A stretch of 64,000 nucleotides of DNA from Microvirga sp052115485 (GCF_052115485.1 NZ_JBFRGU010000001.1:186001-250000), one strand, 5' to 3'. Shown: positions 9,335-18,059, counted from the stretch's first letter. Numbers and translations are program-made. Notes: generated by a model from the sequence alone, not told the origin.

Positions 9335-10476
9335 TGACTTTTGGCCTCTGGTGCCAGCACATTCGCCTGCACGACCTGCCCGGGCTGGACCTTCTGCACC
9401 CCATCGACGATCACGTTGTCGCCCTCCTGAAGGCCCGCGGTGACGACCACATCAGCATCGCGGTTCTGACCAGGCGTGATTCGTCGCTGCTGCACCTTGT
9501 GCTGATCATCGACCACCAGGGCGTAATAGCCTGTCTGATCAAACTGCAAGGCTGCCTGAGGAATGACCAAGCGCGGCTCCTCCTGGCGCAGACGGACCTC
9601 CGCGGTCACGAACTGGCCGTCGATCAGCTGCCCGTTGGAATTGGGAACCGTAGCGCGCATAATGAGCGTGTCCGTCTGCTGATCGACCTGCGGATCGGTC
9701 AGATCCCAGACGCCACGGTGCGGGTACCTGGCACCGCTCGACAGGCGGATGCGGATCTCGATCTTGGCGAGGCTGCCGGTCTCCTCACGACGTGCTTCGC
9801 GAATGAGTTCGAGGTCGCGCACGCTTACTGGGAAGAGCACATAGATCGGATCCTCGCTCACGATCGTCGCCAGTACGCCACTCGCCGGATTGACGAGGTT
9901 TCCCACCGTGTACGCGGTGCGGCCGATCAGCCCGTCAATCGGCGACCTTATTTCGGTGTAGCCGAGATTGACCTCAGCCTGTGTGAGTGCAGCTTTCATC
10001 TGCAAGGCATTAGCCTTGGCGCTATCGAGATTGGCCTTGTCCTGATCGACGACGGACTGGGGGGAGAATTGGCGCTGGGAAAGCGACACTTGCCGATCGT
10101 ACTGAAGCTGGGCGTTGGTTACCACGGCCTGGGCCGAAGCCAGGTTCGCCTTTGCCTGGTCGAGTTGCGCTTGAAACTGAACTTTCTCGATCTGGTACAG
10201 GAGATCGCCGGTCCTGACAGCCTGGCCCTCCCGAAACGCGACCTGCTCGAGAAAACCCTCGACGCGGGCACGCAGATCGACCTTGCTAACGGCCTTGATG
10301 TGACCGACGAACTGGAAGGACTGGTTTACCCCCCGCATCTCGGCGGGCCGCACACCAACCGCCGGCTGCGGCGCTGGAGCCGCCGCTTGCTGCGGAGCAT
10401 TGCACGCCGCCGGCAGCAGAAAACCGAGAAGAAAGACTCGCCTCCATAAGGGAGCCATACACCGATGCGGAACCAT
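9331..10476 (-). CDS. RND efflux periplasmic adaptor (MFP/HlyD family)
   Basis: A 381-residue membrane-fusion protein. It starts with a lipoprotein signal (RRVFLLGFLLPAAC; lipobox LPAAC), then a lipoyl/barrel-sandwich half (GHIKAVSKVDLRARVEGFLE), an alpha-helical hairpin near residues 95-160 rich in Ala/Gln, the second lipoyl half (TEIRSPIDGLIGRTAYTVGNLV) and a beta-barrel and membrane-proximal C-terminus. It links the inner-membrane pump to an outer-membrane channel. ATG 10476 is preferred to longer starts because GGGAGGAG lies a few bases upstream; another Met at 10458 is also possible. It is the first gene of the efflux operon. Confidence 0.93.
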   Translation of the reverse strand: MVPHRCMAPLWRRVFLLGFLLPAACNAPQQAAAPAPQPAVGVRPAEMRGVNQSFQFVGHIKAVSKVDLRARVEGFLEQVAFREGQAVRTGDLLYQIEKVQFQAQLDQAKANLASAQAVVTNAQLQYDRQVSLSQRQFSPQSVVDQDKANLDSAKANALQMKAALTQAEVNLGYTEIRSPIDGLIGRTAYTVGNLVNPASGVLATIVSEDPIYVLFPVSVRDLELIREARREETGSLAKIEIRIRLSSGARYPHRGVWDLTDPQVDQQTDTLIMRATVPNSNGQLIDGQFVTAEVRLRQEEPRLVIPQAALQFDQTGYYALVVDDQHKVQQRRITPGQNRDADVVVTAGLQEGDNVIVDGVQKVQPGQVVQANVLAPEAKSQ

Positions 10477-10497
10477 CGTATCTCCTCCCGAACGCAT

Positions 10498-11177
10498 TCA
10501 CCGCCATCCCGGCCAGCGCGTACCGGAGAGCAGGACCGTGGGCGAAAGAAATGCCGTTATCGTCCGACGGTCGCAGGCCCGCCTTCCGTGCTCGGGATGA
10601 CAATGCAATCGGGTCCACTCTTCCGCCGGAGAGGGAAAGCAACCCGATTGGCTTTCTTAACCTGACTACGTGCCCAGAGTATGGCACGCAGCACCATGGA
10701 TGCCGCCGAGCGAGCCCGCCAACGCGGCAAAGTCGTTCAGGTGTTCGCGTCCGCCCATTCTCCACCCGAATGCCGAGCCGAGGCTAATCACGGTTGCAAG
10801 AGCCGGTAGTGAACTGACGATCCCGACCATCACGATATCGGAATAATCTCGTGGTGCCATGCGCCGCAAAGGGCCACCCCCCTCGCCAACGCCACGCGCT
10901 CCAAGCCGAGCTCGGGCGGCGCAACAGACATCATCGGCCTGTTTGCGGTAGCATCCCTCTGGGCGGGCGATTATTGCCGCGAAGTTTTGAACTCAATCAA
11001 CGTCCCTGCGTTGGACTTCCACGCCCGACGAACCGCTTTTGATCGACAGCTTTGGCGACGTCATTCCTGAACCGAGGAGCCGCGCACCCGTTGCGCACAA
11101 GGCCAGGAGTCTCGCAGTCGTCCGCTCCCAATCTCGATGATCGCCAAATGTGCGACCTGAACGAATGGAGAAGATCA
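10498..11177. other. Long intergenic region between efflux operon and epoxide hydrolase
   Basis: About 680 bp. The part at 10500-10620 resembles a degraded dispersed GC-rich palindromic sequence (ATCCCGG ... TCGGGAT). A single small minus-strand open frame sits at 10666-10860. No transporter regulator gene, RNA gene or strong terminator is visible. Promoters for the flanking divergent genes must lie here, but I could not place them. Confidence 0.4.
10666..10860 (-). CDS. Small hypothetical protein (doubtful)
   Basis: Starting at ATG 10860 this frame gives 64 residues beginning MAPRDYSDIVMVGIVSSLPA, with one hydrophobic stretch that could be a membrane helix. Codon third positions are partly G/C-rich. 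I recognise no family and see no clear ribosome binding site. It may be a real small membrane protein, a fragment of a lost gene, or a chance open frame. Confidence 0.2.
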   Translation of the reverse strand: MAPRDYSDIVMVGIVSSLPALATVISLGSAFGWRMGGREHLNDFAALAGSLGGIHGAACHTLGT

Positions 11178-12473
11178 ATGTCGGAGCCTTCATCACTCCC
11201 AAATCGGCGCGACCTCCTGATTGCCTCGGTTGCCACAGGTGCGTTGAATGCACTCCCCGCAAGCCTGGCTAATGCAGCCGAAGACGACGCGATCCGTCCC
11301 TTCCGCGTCAACGTTCCGGAAGAGCAACTCGTCGACCTTCGCCGCCGCATCGCGGCGACACGGTGGCCCGATCGCGAGACGGTCAATGACCAGTCGCAGG
11401 GCATACAGCTCGCGAAGATCAAGCCGCTTGTCGAGTATTGGGGCACCAGTTACGACTGGCGGAAGGCGGAAGCGAAGCTGAATGCCCTGCCGCAATTCGT
11501 CACCCGGATCGACGGCCTCGACATCTACTTCATTCACGTTCGCTCGAAGCAGCCCAATGCTCTACCCGTGATTATCACCCATGGCTGGCCGGGATCGGTG
11601 TTCGAGCAACTCAAGGTCATCGGTCCACTCACGGATCCGACTACGTACGGAGGTCGCGCGGAGGATGCGTTCGACGTGGTGATCCCGTCGATGCCTGGCT
11701 ATGGCTTCTCAAGCAAGCCGACAGACGTCGGCTGGGGGCCCGACCGCATCGCGCGGTCTTGGGCGGAGCTGATGAAGCGCCTCGGCTATACCCGCTACGT
11801 CGCCCAGGGTGGCGATTGGGGCTCCCCCGTCTCCAACGCGATGGCGCGCCAGGCGCCGGTCGGCCTGCTGGGCATCCACGTCAACTTGCCGGCCATCATA
11901 CCGCCTGAGGTGGCAGCGGCACTCGCCGCCGGCGGACCCGCACCGGCGGGACTGTCTGACAAGGAGCGCGCGACATTCGACGCGTTCAGCGCCGCAGCGA
12001 AAACGGGGAGCAGGTCCTATGCGGTGATGATGGGCACGCGGCCGCAGACGATAGGCTACGCCTTATCGGACTCCCCAGCCGGCCTCGCGGCGTGGATGCT
12101 CGGGCATCCAGGCTTTGCGAATTGGACCTATAACAGCAGCGATCCCGAAAAGTCGCCAGACGAAGTCCTGGACAACATCTCGCTGTACTGGCTGACGAAC
12201 ACCGCGACCTCGTCAGGAAGACTGTACTGGGAGTACGGCGGGCGCAGTCCCGCTCTTGCGGCCCCGGAGAGGACCGCCGAGATCTCGCTTCCGGTGACGA
12301 TTACGGTCTTTCCGGGGGAGAGTTATCGAGCGCCGGAGACATGGGCCAGGCGCGCCTATCCCAACCTGATCCACTTCCACGAGGTCGACAAGGGTGGTCA
12401 CTTCGCCGCCTGGGAAGAGCCCGAACTCTTCAGCGTCGAGCTCCGAGAGGCGCTCAGGCCACTTCGCCAATAG
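11178..12473 (+). CDS. Epoxide hydrolase, TAT-exported, EHN domain family
   Basis: A 431-residue alpha/beta hydrolase. ATG 11178 begins MSEPSSLPNRRDLLIASVAT, a twin-arginine-like signal (NRRDLL) ending near SLANA-AED. Next comes the epoxide-hydrolase N-terminal domain (IRPFRVNVPEEQLVDLRRRI), an oxyanion-hole HGWPGS near residue 138, the nucleophile elbow QGGDWGSPV (Asp) near 215, and the catalytic histidine in KGGHFAAWEEPE near 412. The family opens epoxides to diols by an Asp ester intermediate. Full length for microsomal-type bacterial epoxide hydrolases. It is followed 85 bp later by an exported thioredoxin-like protein, possibly co-transcribed. Natural substrate unknown. Confidence 0.88.
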   Translation: MSEPSSLPNRRDLLIASVATGALNALPASLANAAEDDAIRPFRVNVPEEQLVDLRRRIAATRWPDRETVNDQSQGIQLAKIKPLVEYWGTSYDWRKAEAKLNALPQFVTRIDGLDIYFIHVRSKQPNALPVIITHGWPGSVFEQLKVIGPLTDPTTYGGRAEDAFDVVIPSMPGYGFSSKPTDVGWGPDRIARSWAELMKRLGYTRYVAQGGDWGSPVSNAMARQAPVGLLGIHVNLPAIIPPEVAAALAAGGPAPAGLSDKERATFDAFSAAAKTGSRSYAVMMGTRPQTIGYALSDSPAGLAAWMLGHPGFANWTYNSSDPEKSPDEVLDNISLYWLTNTATSSGRLYWEYGGRSPALAAPERTAEISLPVTITVFPGESYRAPETWARRAYPNLIHFHEVDKGGHFAAWEEPELFSVELREALRPLRQ

Positions 12474-12558
12474 ATCTGAAGCGCTTGACGCGCGCGTTGC
12501 GCGCACCGACTCCGCACTGAGCAGCACCATCGATCGGAATCCAGAAGGAGCTACATCG

Positions 12559-13677
12559 GTGAAAACAAGCAAGCTCTTGGTAGCCGCGGTACTCGCCACT
12601 GCGATCGGGGCGCCGATTGCGGGCCTTGGAGAGGACATGAACATGCCGCAGTCGACACCGTCCTCAGGGGTCCGGGTTCCGTTCCTTCATGGACTACTCG
12701 CCGACCTAGTCGCTCGCAAAGCCGAGTTGGCTTCCCTTGAACACGCGAACGCGTGGCTCAACTCGCCGCCCATGACGGCGTCGGATCTGCGCGGAAAAGT
12801 CGTCCTCGTCGATTTCTGGACCTACACCTGCATCAACTGGCGGCGCACGCTACCCTATCTCCGCGCCTGGGCCGAGAAATACAAGGATCAAGGATTAGTG
12901 GTGGTCGGCGTCCATGCGCCGGAGTTCGCATTCGAGAAAGACCTGAACAACGTCCGCGGCGCCGGGAAGGAGATGCGCATCGATTATCCGGTCGCTGTGG
13001 ACAATGAGCATGTCATATGGCGAGCCTTTGACAACCAATATTGGCCGGCGCTGTATTTCATCGATGCGCAGGGGCTCATTCGATATCAGCATTTTGGCGA
13101 GGGTTCGTACGGACAGTTGGAAATGATGATTCAACGGCTATTGGCCGAGGCGGGATCAAGTGGGATCGCCCGTGAGCCCGTATCAGTCGATGCGCAAGGG
13201 TTCGAAGCGGCCGCCGATTGGGCCAGCCTGAGGTCTGCGGAAAACTATGTCGGATATGAGCGGACCGAGAACTTTGCATCGCCCGGCGGGGCGGCTCTGG
13301 ACAGGCCTCGCCCGTATGCCCTGCCCGCGCGGTTGGGTTTAAATGAATGGGCGCTGTCTGGTGATTGGACGGTGAAGAAGAACACCACAGTGCTGAACAA
13401 GCCCAACGGGCGCATCGCATACCATTTTCACGCGCGCGACCTTCATCTCGTCATGGGCCCGGCAGCGCCAGGGACGTCGGTGAGATTTCGCGTGCTGATC
13501 GATGGACAGCCCCCAGGTGCAGCTCACGGAATTGACATTGACGAAGAAGGCAATGGCACGGTGACCGAACAGCGTCTGTACCAGTTGATCCGACAACCGA
13601 AACCCGTCACCGATCGCCAGTTCGAGATCGAGTTCATGGGGCCGGGCGTGGAGACTTTTGCGTTCACGTTCGGCTGA
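12559..13677 (+). CDS. Exported thioredoxin-like protein with DipZ-type C-terminal domain
   Basis: A 372-residue protein. GTG 12559 is chosen because AGAAGGAG sits 8 bp upstream and VKTSKLLVAAVLATAIGAP forms a signal sequence; longer frames upstream overlap the epoxide hydrolase. Residues about 60-210 are a thioredoxin/AhpC-TSA fold with WTYTCINWRRTLPYL, where the usual CxxC has become Cys-Ile-Asn-Trp (Cys near residue 91). A beta-sandwich domain like that following thioredoxin in DipZ proteins (MGPAAPGTSVRFRVLIDG) occupies the C-terminus. With one active-site cysteine it is probably a peroxiredoxin- or monothiol-like redox protein in the periplasm rather than a dithiol reductant. Confidence 0.85.
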   Translation: MKTSKLLVAAVLATAIGAPIAGLGEDMNMPQSTPSSGVRVPFLHGLLADLVARKAELASLEHANAWLNSPPMTASDLRGKVVLVDFWTYTCINWRRTLPYLRAWAEKYKDQGLVVVGVHAPEFAFEKDLNNVRGAGKEMRIDYPVAVDNEHVIWRAFDNQYWPALYFIDAQGLIRYQHFGEGSYGQLEMMIQRLLAEAGSSGIAREPVSVDAQGFEAAADWASLRSAENYVGYERTENFASPGGAALDRPRPYALPARLGLNEWALSGDWTVKKNTTVLNKPNGRIAYHFHARDLHLVMGPAAPGTSVRFRVLIDGQPPGAAHGIDIDEEGNGTVTEQRLYQLIRQPKPVTDRQFEIEFMGPGVETFAFTFG

Positions 13678-13727
13678 TCCGTTGCGGCAAGAGGGGCAGC
13701 TTCGTCGTACCGTACGTACATTGTGGC

Positions 13728-13976
13728 ATGAGTAGGACAGGGCTCAATCGGGGTATGTCGGCGTCGGCTTTCGCAAGGCGAGTTCTTGACGCTCCCTTGG
13801 ACTCTGATCGCCTCGATCTGAAAGACGGCAAAGTTCTCGATACCGGTTTTTACCTCAATGAACTGATGCAGCAGATCAAGGCGCTACGCGCCCCAGAAGA
13901 TGAAGGTCATCGGCGTGGGGCAAATCCTCGAGAAGGAGTTGCGGCCAAATTGTTGGGAAGTTCAGCCATCGATTAG
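13728..13976 (+). CDS. Small hypothetical protein, possibly a gene fragment
   Basis: An 82-residue open frame beginning MSRTGLNRGMSASAFARR and containing LDLKDGKVLDTGFYLNEL. I recognise no family. A second frame overlaps its 3' end (about 13901-14040, starting MKVIGVGQILEKEL), which may mean one gene with a frameshift. The location, between an exported protein gene and the 3' side of a tRNA, is typical of decayed inserted DNA. Confidence 0.3.
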   Translation: MSRTGLNRGMSASAFARRVLDAPLDSDRLDLKDGKVLDTGFYLNELMQQIKALRAPEDEGHRRGANPREGVAAKLLGSSAID

Positions 13977-14060
13977 CGTTCTTTTCCAGGCCAACCCGTG
14001 TTGCATCCGTGTTGCACGGAGCAAAATGCAACGCTTCTGAAACCGTTGTGAATCAAGGAA

Positions 14061-14086
14061 TCATGTTGCAACTCGTTGCAACATGA
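14061..14086. repeat. Perfect 26-bp inverted repeat with GTTGCAAC cores
   Basis: Arms TCATGTTGCAAC and its exact reverse complement are separated by two bases (TC). Just upstream, at 14000-14035, the word TGTTGCA occurs twice directly and TGCAAC once more. The arrangement looks like a protein-binding site (dimeric operator or recombinase arm sites) rather than a terminator, as no T tract follows. Confidence 0.6.
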
Positions 14087-14106
14087 AACAAGCCGATTTT
14101 GGTCAA

Positions 14107-14138
14107 TAAAAAACCCGCTAAGCCTTTGACTTAACGGG
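14107..14138 (-). terminator. Rho-independent terminator of tRNA-Gln
   Basis: On the minus strand, 10 bases after the tRNA, CCCGTTAAG pairs with CTTAGCGGG (9 bp, one G-T wobble) around a 7-base loop and is followed by a run of T residues (TTTTTT). Confidence 0.85.
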
Positions 14139-14148
14139 CTAAATTCAT

Positions 14149-14222
14149 TGGCTGGGGGACCTGGATTCGAACCAGGACTAGCGGAGTCAGAGTCCGCGGT
14201 TCTACCGTTAAACTATCCCCCA
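14149..14222 (-). tRNA. tRNA-Gln (anticodon CTG)
   Basis: Read on the minus strand, a 7-bp acceptor (TGGGGGA/TCCCCCA), a D arm (GTTTAACGGTAGAAC), an anticodon stem GCGGA/TCCGC enclosing CTCTGAC with anticodon CTG, a T arm with GGTTCGAATCC, and an encoded CCA end are all present. The anticodon reads CAG glutamine codons. It is a single tRNA gene with its own terminator. Confidence 0.95.
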
Positions 14223-14450
14223 CCAGGGTCAAACTGAGACTAACGCCTGGGAACGAGCTCAGGACAAAGTCGCTCAGGACCATCGTGGATGCGGTCAGAT
14301 ATGATCTTTTTTCGCCCCGGTCAACAGGGTTGCAGGCAAGATGTGGACTTATCTCTTCGCATGGGAGTGGAATACCTGCCTCGGAGGGCATAAGCTTGCG
14401 AAATTGACCAGCTGCAGGCCTTTTCCTGAACTGCGGCGAGGTAGGATGAG

Positions 14451-15239
14451 ATGCAGTTGCAGCAAGGAATGCGGGAACGCCGAACCTTGGCCAATCGTTA
14501 CGCCGTCTCAGTCCGGCGTGTCGTCTCCTCCGAGAGGACGGAAGCCGCCGACATACAATTGGGCATCACCCTCACCTTCATTGCCGGGGCGATCAATGCC
14601 GGCGGGTTTCTGGCGGTGGGGCAATATACCTCGCATATGTCCGGAATTTTCTCCGCGATGGCGGACAATCTGGCCTTGGGGGCGTTTGGACTGCTCGCCA
14701 TCGGGCTTGGCGCGTTCTTGCCGTTCATCGCAGGAGCGGCGTGTTCTGCCATGCTGATCAACTGGGGGCGCCGCCGCCATAGAAGAAGTCTCTATGCCCT
14801 CCCCTTGACGCTCGAAGCGCTGTTGCTTTTGTGTTTCGGCGTGTTTGGGGTGAGTTATCATCCGAGGCCTGAAGCCGGTCTCATGATCGTGCCGTTTCTC
14901 ACCTTCATCATGGGGTTGCAGAACGCCACCGTCACGAAAATTTCCGGCGCGCGAATGCGAACGACTCATGTGACGGGCATCGTCACCGATATCGGCATCG
15001 AACTCGGCAAGCTGCTTTATTGGAACAGGCTTCCGATTGAGCCGGAGAGGCCTGCGGTAATGGCCGACCGGCGCAAGCTGTGTCTTCTGTCATCCCTCCT
15101 CGCTTCGTTTTTCGCAGGCGGTGTCATCGGAGCGCTGGGGTTCAAATATGTCGGGTTCCTGGCCTGTGTGCCGCTCGCTCTGCTGCTGCTGGCACTCGTT
15201 GCGCCATCGCTGGCGGACGACTTACGGACGCGCCGATAA
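14451..15239 (+). CDS. YoaK/DUF1275 family membrane protein
   Basis: A 262-residue integral membrane protein with about six hydrophobic segments. DUF1275 hallmarks are GAINAGGFLAVGQYTSHMSG near residues 46-65 and GLQNATVTKISGARMRTTHV near 157-176, the paired 'GfvDA..f...g.ftshmTGn' and 'GmQNa...r..g....tThvTG' elements. Function of the family is not established. A ribosome-binding sequence (GAGGTAGG) precedes ATG 14451. It appears monocistronic. Confidence 0.85.
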   Translation: MQLQQGMRERRTLANRYAVSVRRVVSSERTEAADIQLGITLTFIAGAINAGGFLAVGQYTSHMSGIFSAMADNLALGAFGLLAIGLGAFLPFIAGAACSAMLINWGRRRHRRSLYALPLTLEALLLLCFGVFGVSYHPRPEAGLMIVPFLTFIMGLQNATVTKISGARMRTTHVTGIVTDIGIELGKLLYWNRLPIEPERPAVMADRRKLCLLSSLLASFFAGGVIGALGFKYVGFLACVPLALLLLALVAPSLADDLRTRR

Positions 15240-15371
15240 CCGCTCAGAAGCGACGTCTCAAATCTTCAGATCACATAGCCGCGCACTGGACGGATCTCTC
15301 CTGCGCCACACATGAACCTCACGGCAGCCCGCGGCTGCCTTCGAAATCGATTGAGCGAAGAGGTTCAAGCT

Positions 15372-15968
15372 ATGGCGAAGACGATGCAAAAGCGTGCGGC
15401 AGTTCAGAAGGTGATATCCAGCCAGCCTTGGCTTCACCAGCGCGGAAAGACGATCCAGGCCTTCGGTACGGTCCGTCAATTTCCAATCGGCCTCTCCCGC
15501 GATGCGCGACTCTATTCCTGCCAACGCCTCAACCAGATTCTAGCCGACACGCAGATTTTGTATGCTCTCTACAAGAAGCACCATTGGCTCATGCGAGGAC
15601 CGAGCTTCTATCAGCTGCACCTTCTGCTGGACAAGCACGCGGACGAGCAGAACGAACTCGTGGACGAAATCGCCGAACGCATTCAGACCCTCGGCGGCAT
15701 CGCCGTCGGCGATCCGCGCCAAGTCGCGGAAATCACGCGCATTCCGCGCGCTCCCGATGGATGCGAGGAAGTGCCGGCAATGCTCTCGCGCCTGCTCGAG
15801 GCTCATGAGATGATCCTGATCGATGCCCACGAGGCCGCGTCCAAGGTGGAAGATCTCGGCGATGACGGCAGTAATGATCTGATCGTCTCGAATGTCATCC
15901 GTACAGGAGAGCTTCAGTCCTGGTTTTTGGCTGAGCACCTTGTCGACACTCCGCTTGTTCATGCCTGA
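15372..15968 (+). CDS. dps: Dps family ferritin-like DNA-protection protein
   Basis: A 198-residue protein; ATG 15372 is preceded by AAGAGG. The four-helix Dps/bacterioferritin-like core begins near residue 60 and shows the inter-subunit ferroxidase residues in KKHHWLMRGPSFYQLHLLLD and KHADEQNELVDEIAERI (His, His, Asp/Glu). The N-terminal 40 residues are basic (MAKTMQKRAAVQKV), suited to DNA contact. Dps stores iron and detoxifies peroxide while binding DNA. It is a monocistronic gene followed directly by a strong terminator. Confidence 0.9.
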   Translation: MAKTMQKRAAVQKVISSQPWLHQRGKTIQAFGTVRQFPIGLSRDARLYSCQRLNQILADTQILYALYKKHHWLMRGPSFYQLHLLLDKHADEQNELVDEIAERIQTLGGIAVGDPRQVAEITRIPRAPDGCEEVPAMLSRLLEAHEMILIDAHEAASKVEDLGDDGSNDLIVSNVIRTGELQSWFLAEHLVDTPLVHA

Positions 15969-15987
15969 ACAATAGAGTCTTTTCAAA

Positions 15988-16020
15988 AGCGCGGAGCAAA
16001 ACCACTCCGCGCTTTGTTGT
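15988..16020 (+). terminator. Rho-independent terminator of dps
   Basis: AGCGCGGAG pairs perfectly with CTCCGCGCT over an 8-base loop, followed by TTGTTGT. It also separates dps from the convergent Clp pseudogene. Confidence 0.8.
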
Positions 16021-16039
16021 GCTCAAAAGCGATCCCGCG

Positions 16040-16973
16040 TCACGGATGGCCATCGCTTGCCGGGAAGGTTTCTTCGAGCAATTCGTCGATGTGTTTCTTC
16101 TTCGCGCCGTGGGCTTTTCCTTTCGCCGGTTTCTTCGCGGCCTTTTTGGCTGTTTTCTTCGCAGCCTTTTTCGAGGCTGTCTTAGCAGGAGTCTTCTGTA
16201 GGGCCTTCACATCCTGCGTCACAGTGAAGATCACATCTCTCGCGGCCTCGTCGTATGAGCAAAGAACGCGGTTGCCTTCCTTGATCGCGCCTTTCAGCAT
16301 CTCTTTCGCGAGCTTCGTCTCGATCAGTTGACGAATTTGGCGGCGCAGTTCGCGGGCACCGTATTCCGGCTGATAACCTCTCTCGGCCAGATGTTCGAGA
16401 ATGCTGTCGTCGAAGACGAGATCGACATCCTGTCCCTGCGCCGTCTTGCGAACCCGCTCCAGTTGCAGATTGACGATGGACTTGATCTGCTCCTGATCGA
16501 GGCCGTGGAAGATGATGATCTCGTCGATGCGGTTCAGGAATTCCGGGCGGAAATGGGAGCGCAGGACGCTCATCACCCCCTCGCGCATGTCATCGGTCGG
16601 ATGGGAGGTGAAGCCGGGTGTCTGACGTCCGCCCATGATCACATCGGAGACGAGATTGCTCGGCACGTTGCAAAATCTCCTTGGCTTGCCCACTGAAATG
16701 CTGCTCGAGATTGAGCGCCTCGCGTTCCTGAGCAGGCCCTCGTCGCGCTGAGCTGCGCGGAGCCGAAGGCTCATTACCCGACGCGGAAAAGAAATCATCG
16801 AGCAGACCGCCCCTGAAAAGAGATTCCAAGGACGAAAGCGCCCGCTGATGGCGGCTGAGCTGCGCGTAATGATAGTCGCAAACATCGAGTTGCTTGCGCT
16901 GTCCGTTCTGAATGACCGTCACCCGGACCGAAGCCGGGCGCGCTTCGCAGATCTCGCACATATGTTGCGCCAT
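16040..16973 (-). pseudogene. Clp ATPase (ClpB/ClpC-like) with central deletion and frameshift
   Basis: The 5' part (from ATG 16973) encodes a zinc-binding head, MCEICEARPASVRVTVIQNG with a CxxC and a second Cys/His set, as in McsA/UvrB-like heads of some Clp ATPases. It then begins a Clp N-domain (LNLEQHFSGQAKEILQRA). At about 16660 it joins, out of frame, to the C-terminal end of an AAA+ chaperone: SNLVSDVIMGG (sensor 1 region), LNRIDEIIIFHGL and YGARELRRQIRQLIETKLA (sensor 2). Both Walker A and B boxes and most of both ATPase modules are absent, so some 500 codons have been lost. The tail is Lys/Ala-rich and ends EETFPASDGHP. It cannot make an active unfoldase. Confidence 0.87.
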
Positions 16974-17133
16974 CGCTCATCCTCCACACGGCGTTAAACG
17001 TGAGGCGAGCACGAGAAGGCTAATCGGACATAAGCTCGCGCTCGCGGATCGTTACATCGAGGAGAGAGATTTATGGCTTGAGATTTTCACGGCAACCACA
17101 TGGCGCGTACGGCTGCGCCCTTTTGTCTGCGCG

Positions 17134-18048
17134 CTACGCTTGCAGCGTTGCGCCAGCACCGCGTTTTCCGTGCACATCGCGCGCGAGCGCAAGCCATGCC
17201 CGCGCCGCGTGCGAGAGATAAGCGCCGCGACGCCACACGAGGGCCATGTGCCAATCCGTCTCGGGCTCATCGAGCAGCAATCGTCGAACGGCGGGATGAG
17301 CGCGTTGTTCCGCAATCATGCGCGGCAGAAACGCAACGCCGAGCCCTGCCGCCACAAGCTCCACAATGAAATCGATCTGCCCGCTTCGCGCTGCAACGTC
17401 TGGCGAAAAGCCGCGCCGCTCGCACGCGTCGAGAATGACCTTGTTCAAGGCAAAGCCCGACTCGAACAGGATGAATGGGATCTGCGCTAGCGCGGTGAGT
17501 CCGATTTTCTTGCCCCGCGCGACGGGATGTCCGGAGGGCAACAGTGCCATCAGAGGTTCTCGACGCACGGCCTGCGCCTCGAAATCATCAGAAATCGGAA
17601 GCAGCGAGGCGGCAAGGTCGACCTCGCCCGCTAGCAGAATTTCTTCCAGCCTCTTACTGCCATGTTCGACGAGGCGGATTTCGATACCGGGATAGCGACT
17701 TCGGAAGATCGCGAAGAGCGGCGCAAAGAGAGTGCTGCTGCCAAGGGGCGGAATTCCAAGCCTGAGCACGCCGCGCTTCAAGCCGCGCAGTTCATCGAGC
17801 TCGGCGATCAGATCGTCTCTCTCAGCAAGGATGGCGAGTGCCCGGCGATAGACGATCTCGCCCGCCGCCGTCATTTCACTGCGATGGCCGATACGGTCGA
17901 GCAGCGGCACCCCGAGTTCGTCTTCGAGTTGCTTCACCGCCTTGCTGATGGTCGGCTGCGTCGCAAAGACGGCCTTGGCGGCCTGCGAAAAGCCGCCCTG
18001 GCGAACCACCTCGACGAAAGCACGGAGAGTACGGAGTTCCATGTCCAT
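17134..18048 (-). CDS. LysR-family regulator, CidR-like
   Basis: A 304-residue LysR-type regulator: an N-terminal winged HTH (LRTLRAFVEVVRQGGFSQAA, ATQPTISKAVKQLEDELG) and a substrate-binding effector domain from about residue 90. It is divergent from a cidA-cidB pair, the arrangement seen for CidR (YwbI), which in other bacteria responds to acetate/overflow metabolism and induces cidAB; that function is inferred from position. A perfect palindrome (18060-18075) lies between the divergent starts. Normal length, no anomalies. Confidence 0.88.
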   Translation of the reverse strand: MDMELRTLRAFVEVVRQGGFSQAAKAVFATQPTISKAVKQLEDELGVPLLDRIGHRSEMTAAGEIVYRRALAILAERDDLIAELDELRGLKRGVLRLGIPPLGSSTLFAPLFAIFRSRYPGIEIRLVEHGSKRLEEILLAGEVDLAASLLPISDDFEAQAVRREPLMALLPSGHPVARGKKIGLTALAQIPFILFESGFALNKVILDACERRGFSPDVAARSGQIDFIVELVAAGLGVAFLPRMIAEQRAHPAVRRLLLDEPETDWHMALVWRRGAYLSHAARAWLALARDVHGKRGAGATLQA

Positions 18049-18059
18049 TCCATATCAGA

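Noticed and set aside
10500..10620. Possible third copy of the dispersed repeat
   Set aside because: Only the short words ATCCCGG and TCGGGAT are shared; the diagnostic ends GTTTTGAAA/TTTCCAAAC are missing.
5340..14160. Island between the integrase remnant and tRNA-Gln
   Set aside because: No duplicate of the tRNA 3' end is found near 5340-5400, and the genes between (efflux, hydrolase) look chromosomal; not enough to define an element.
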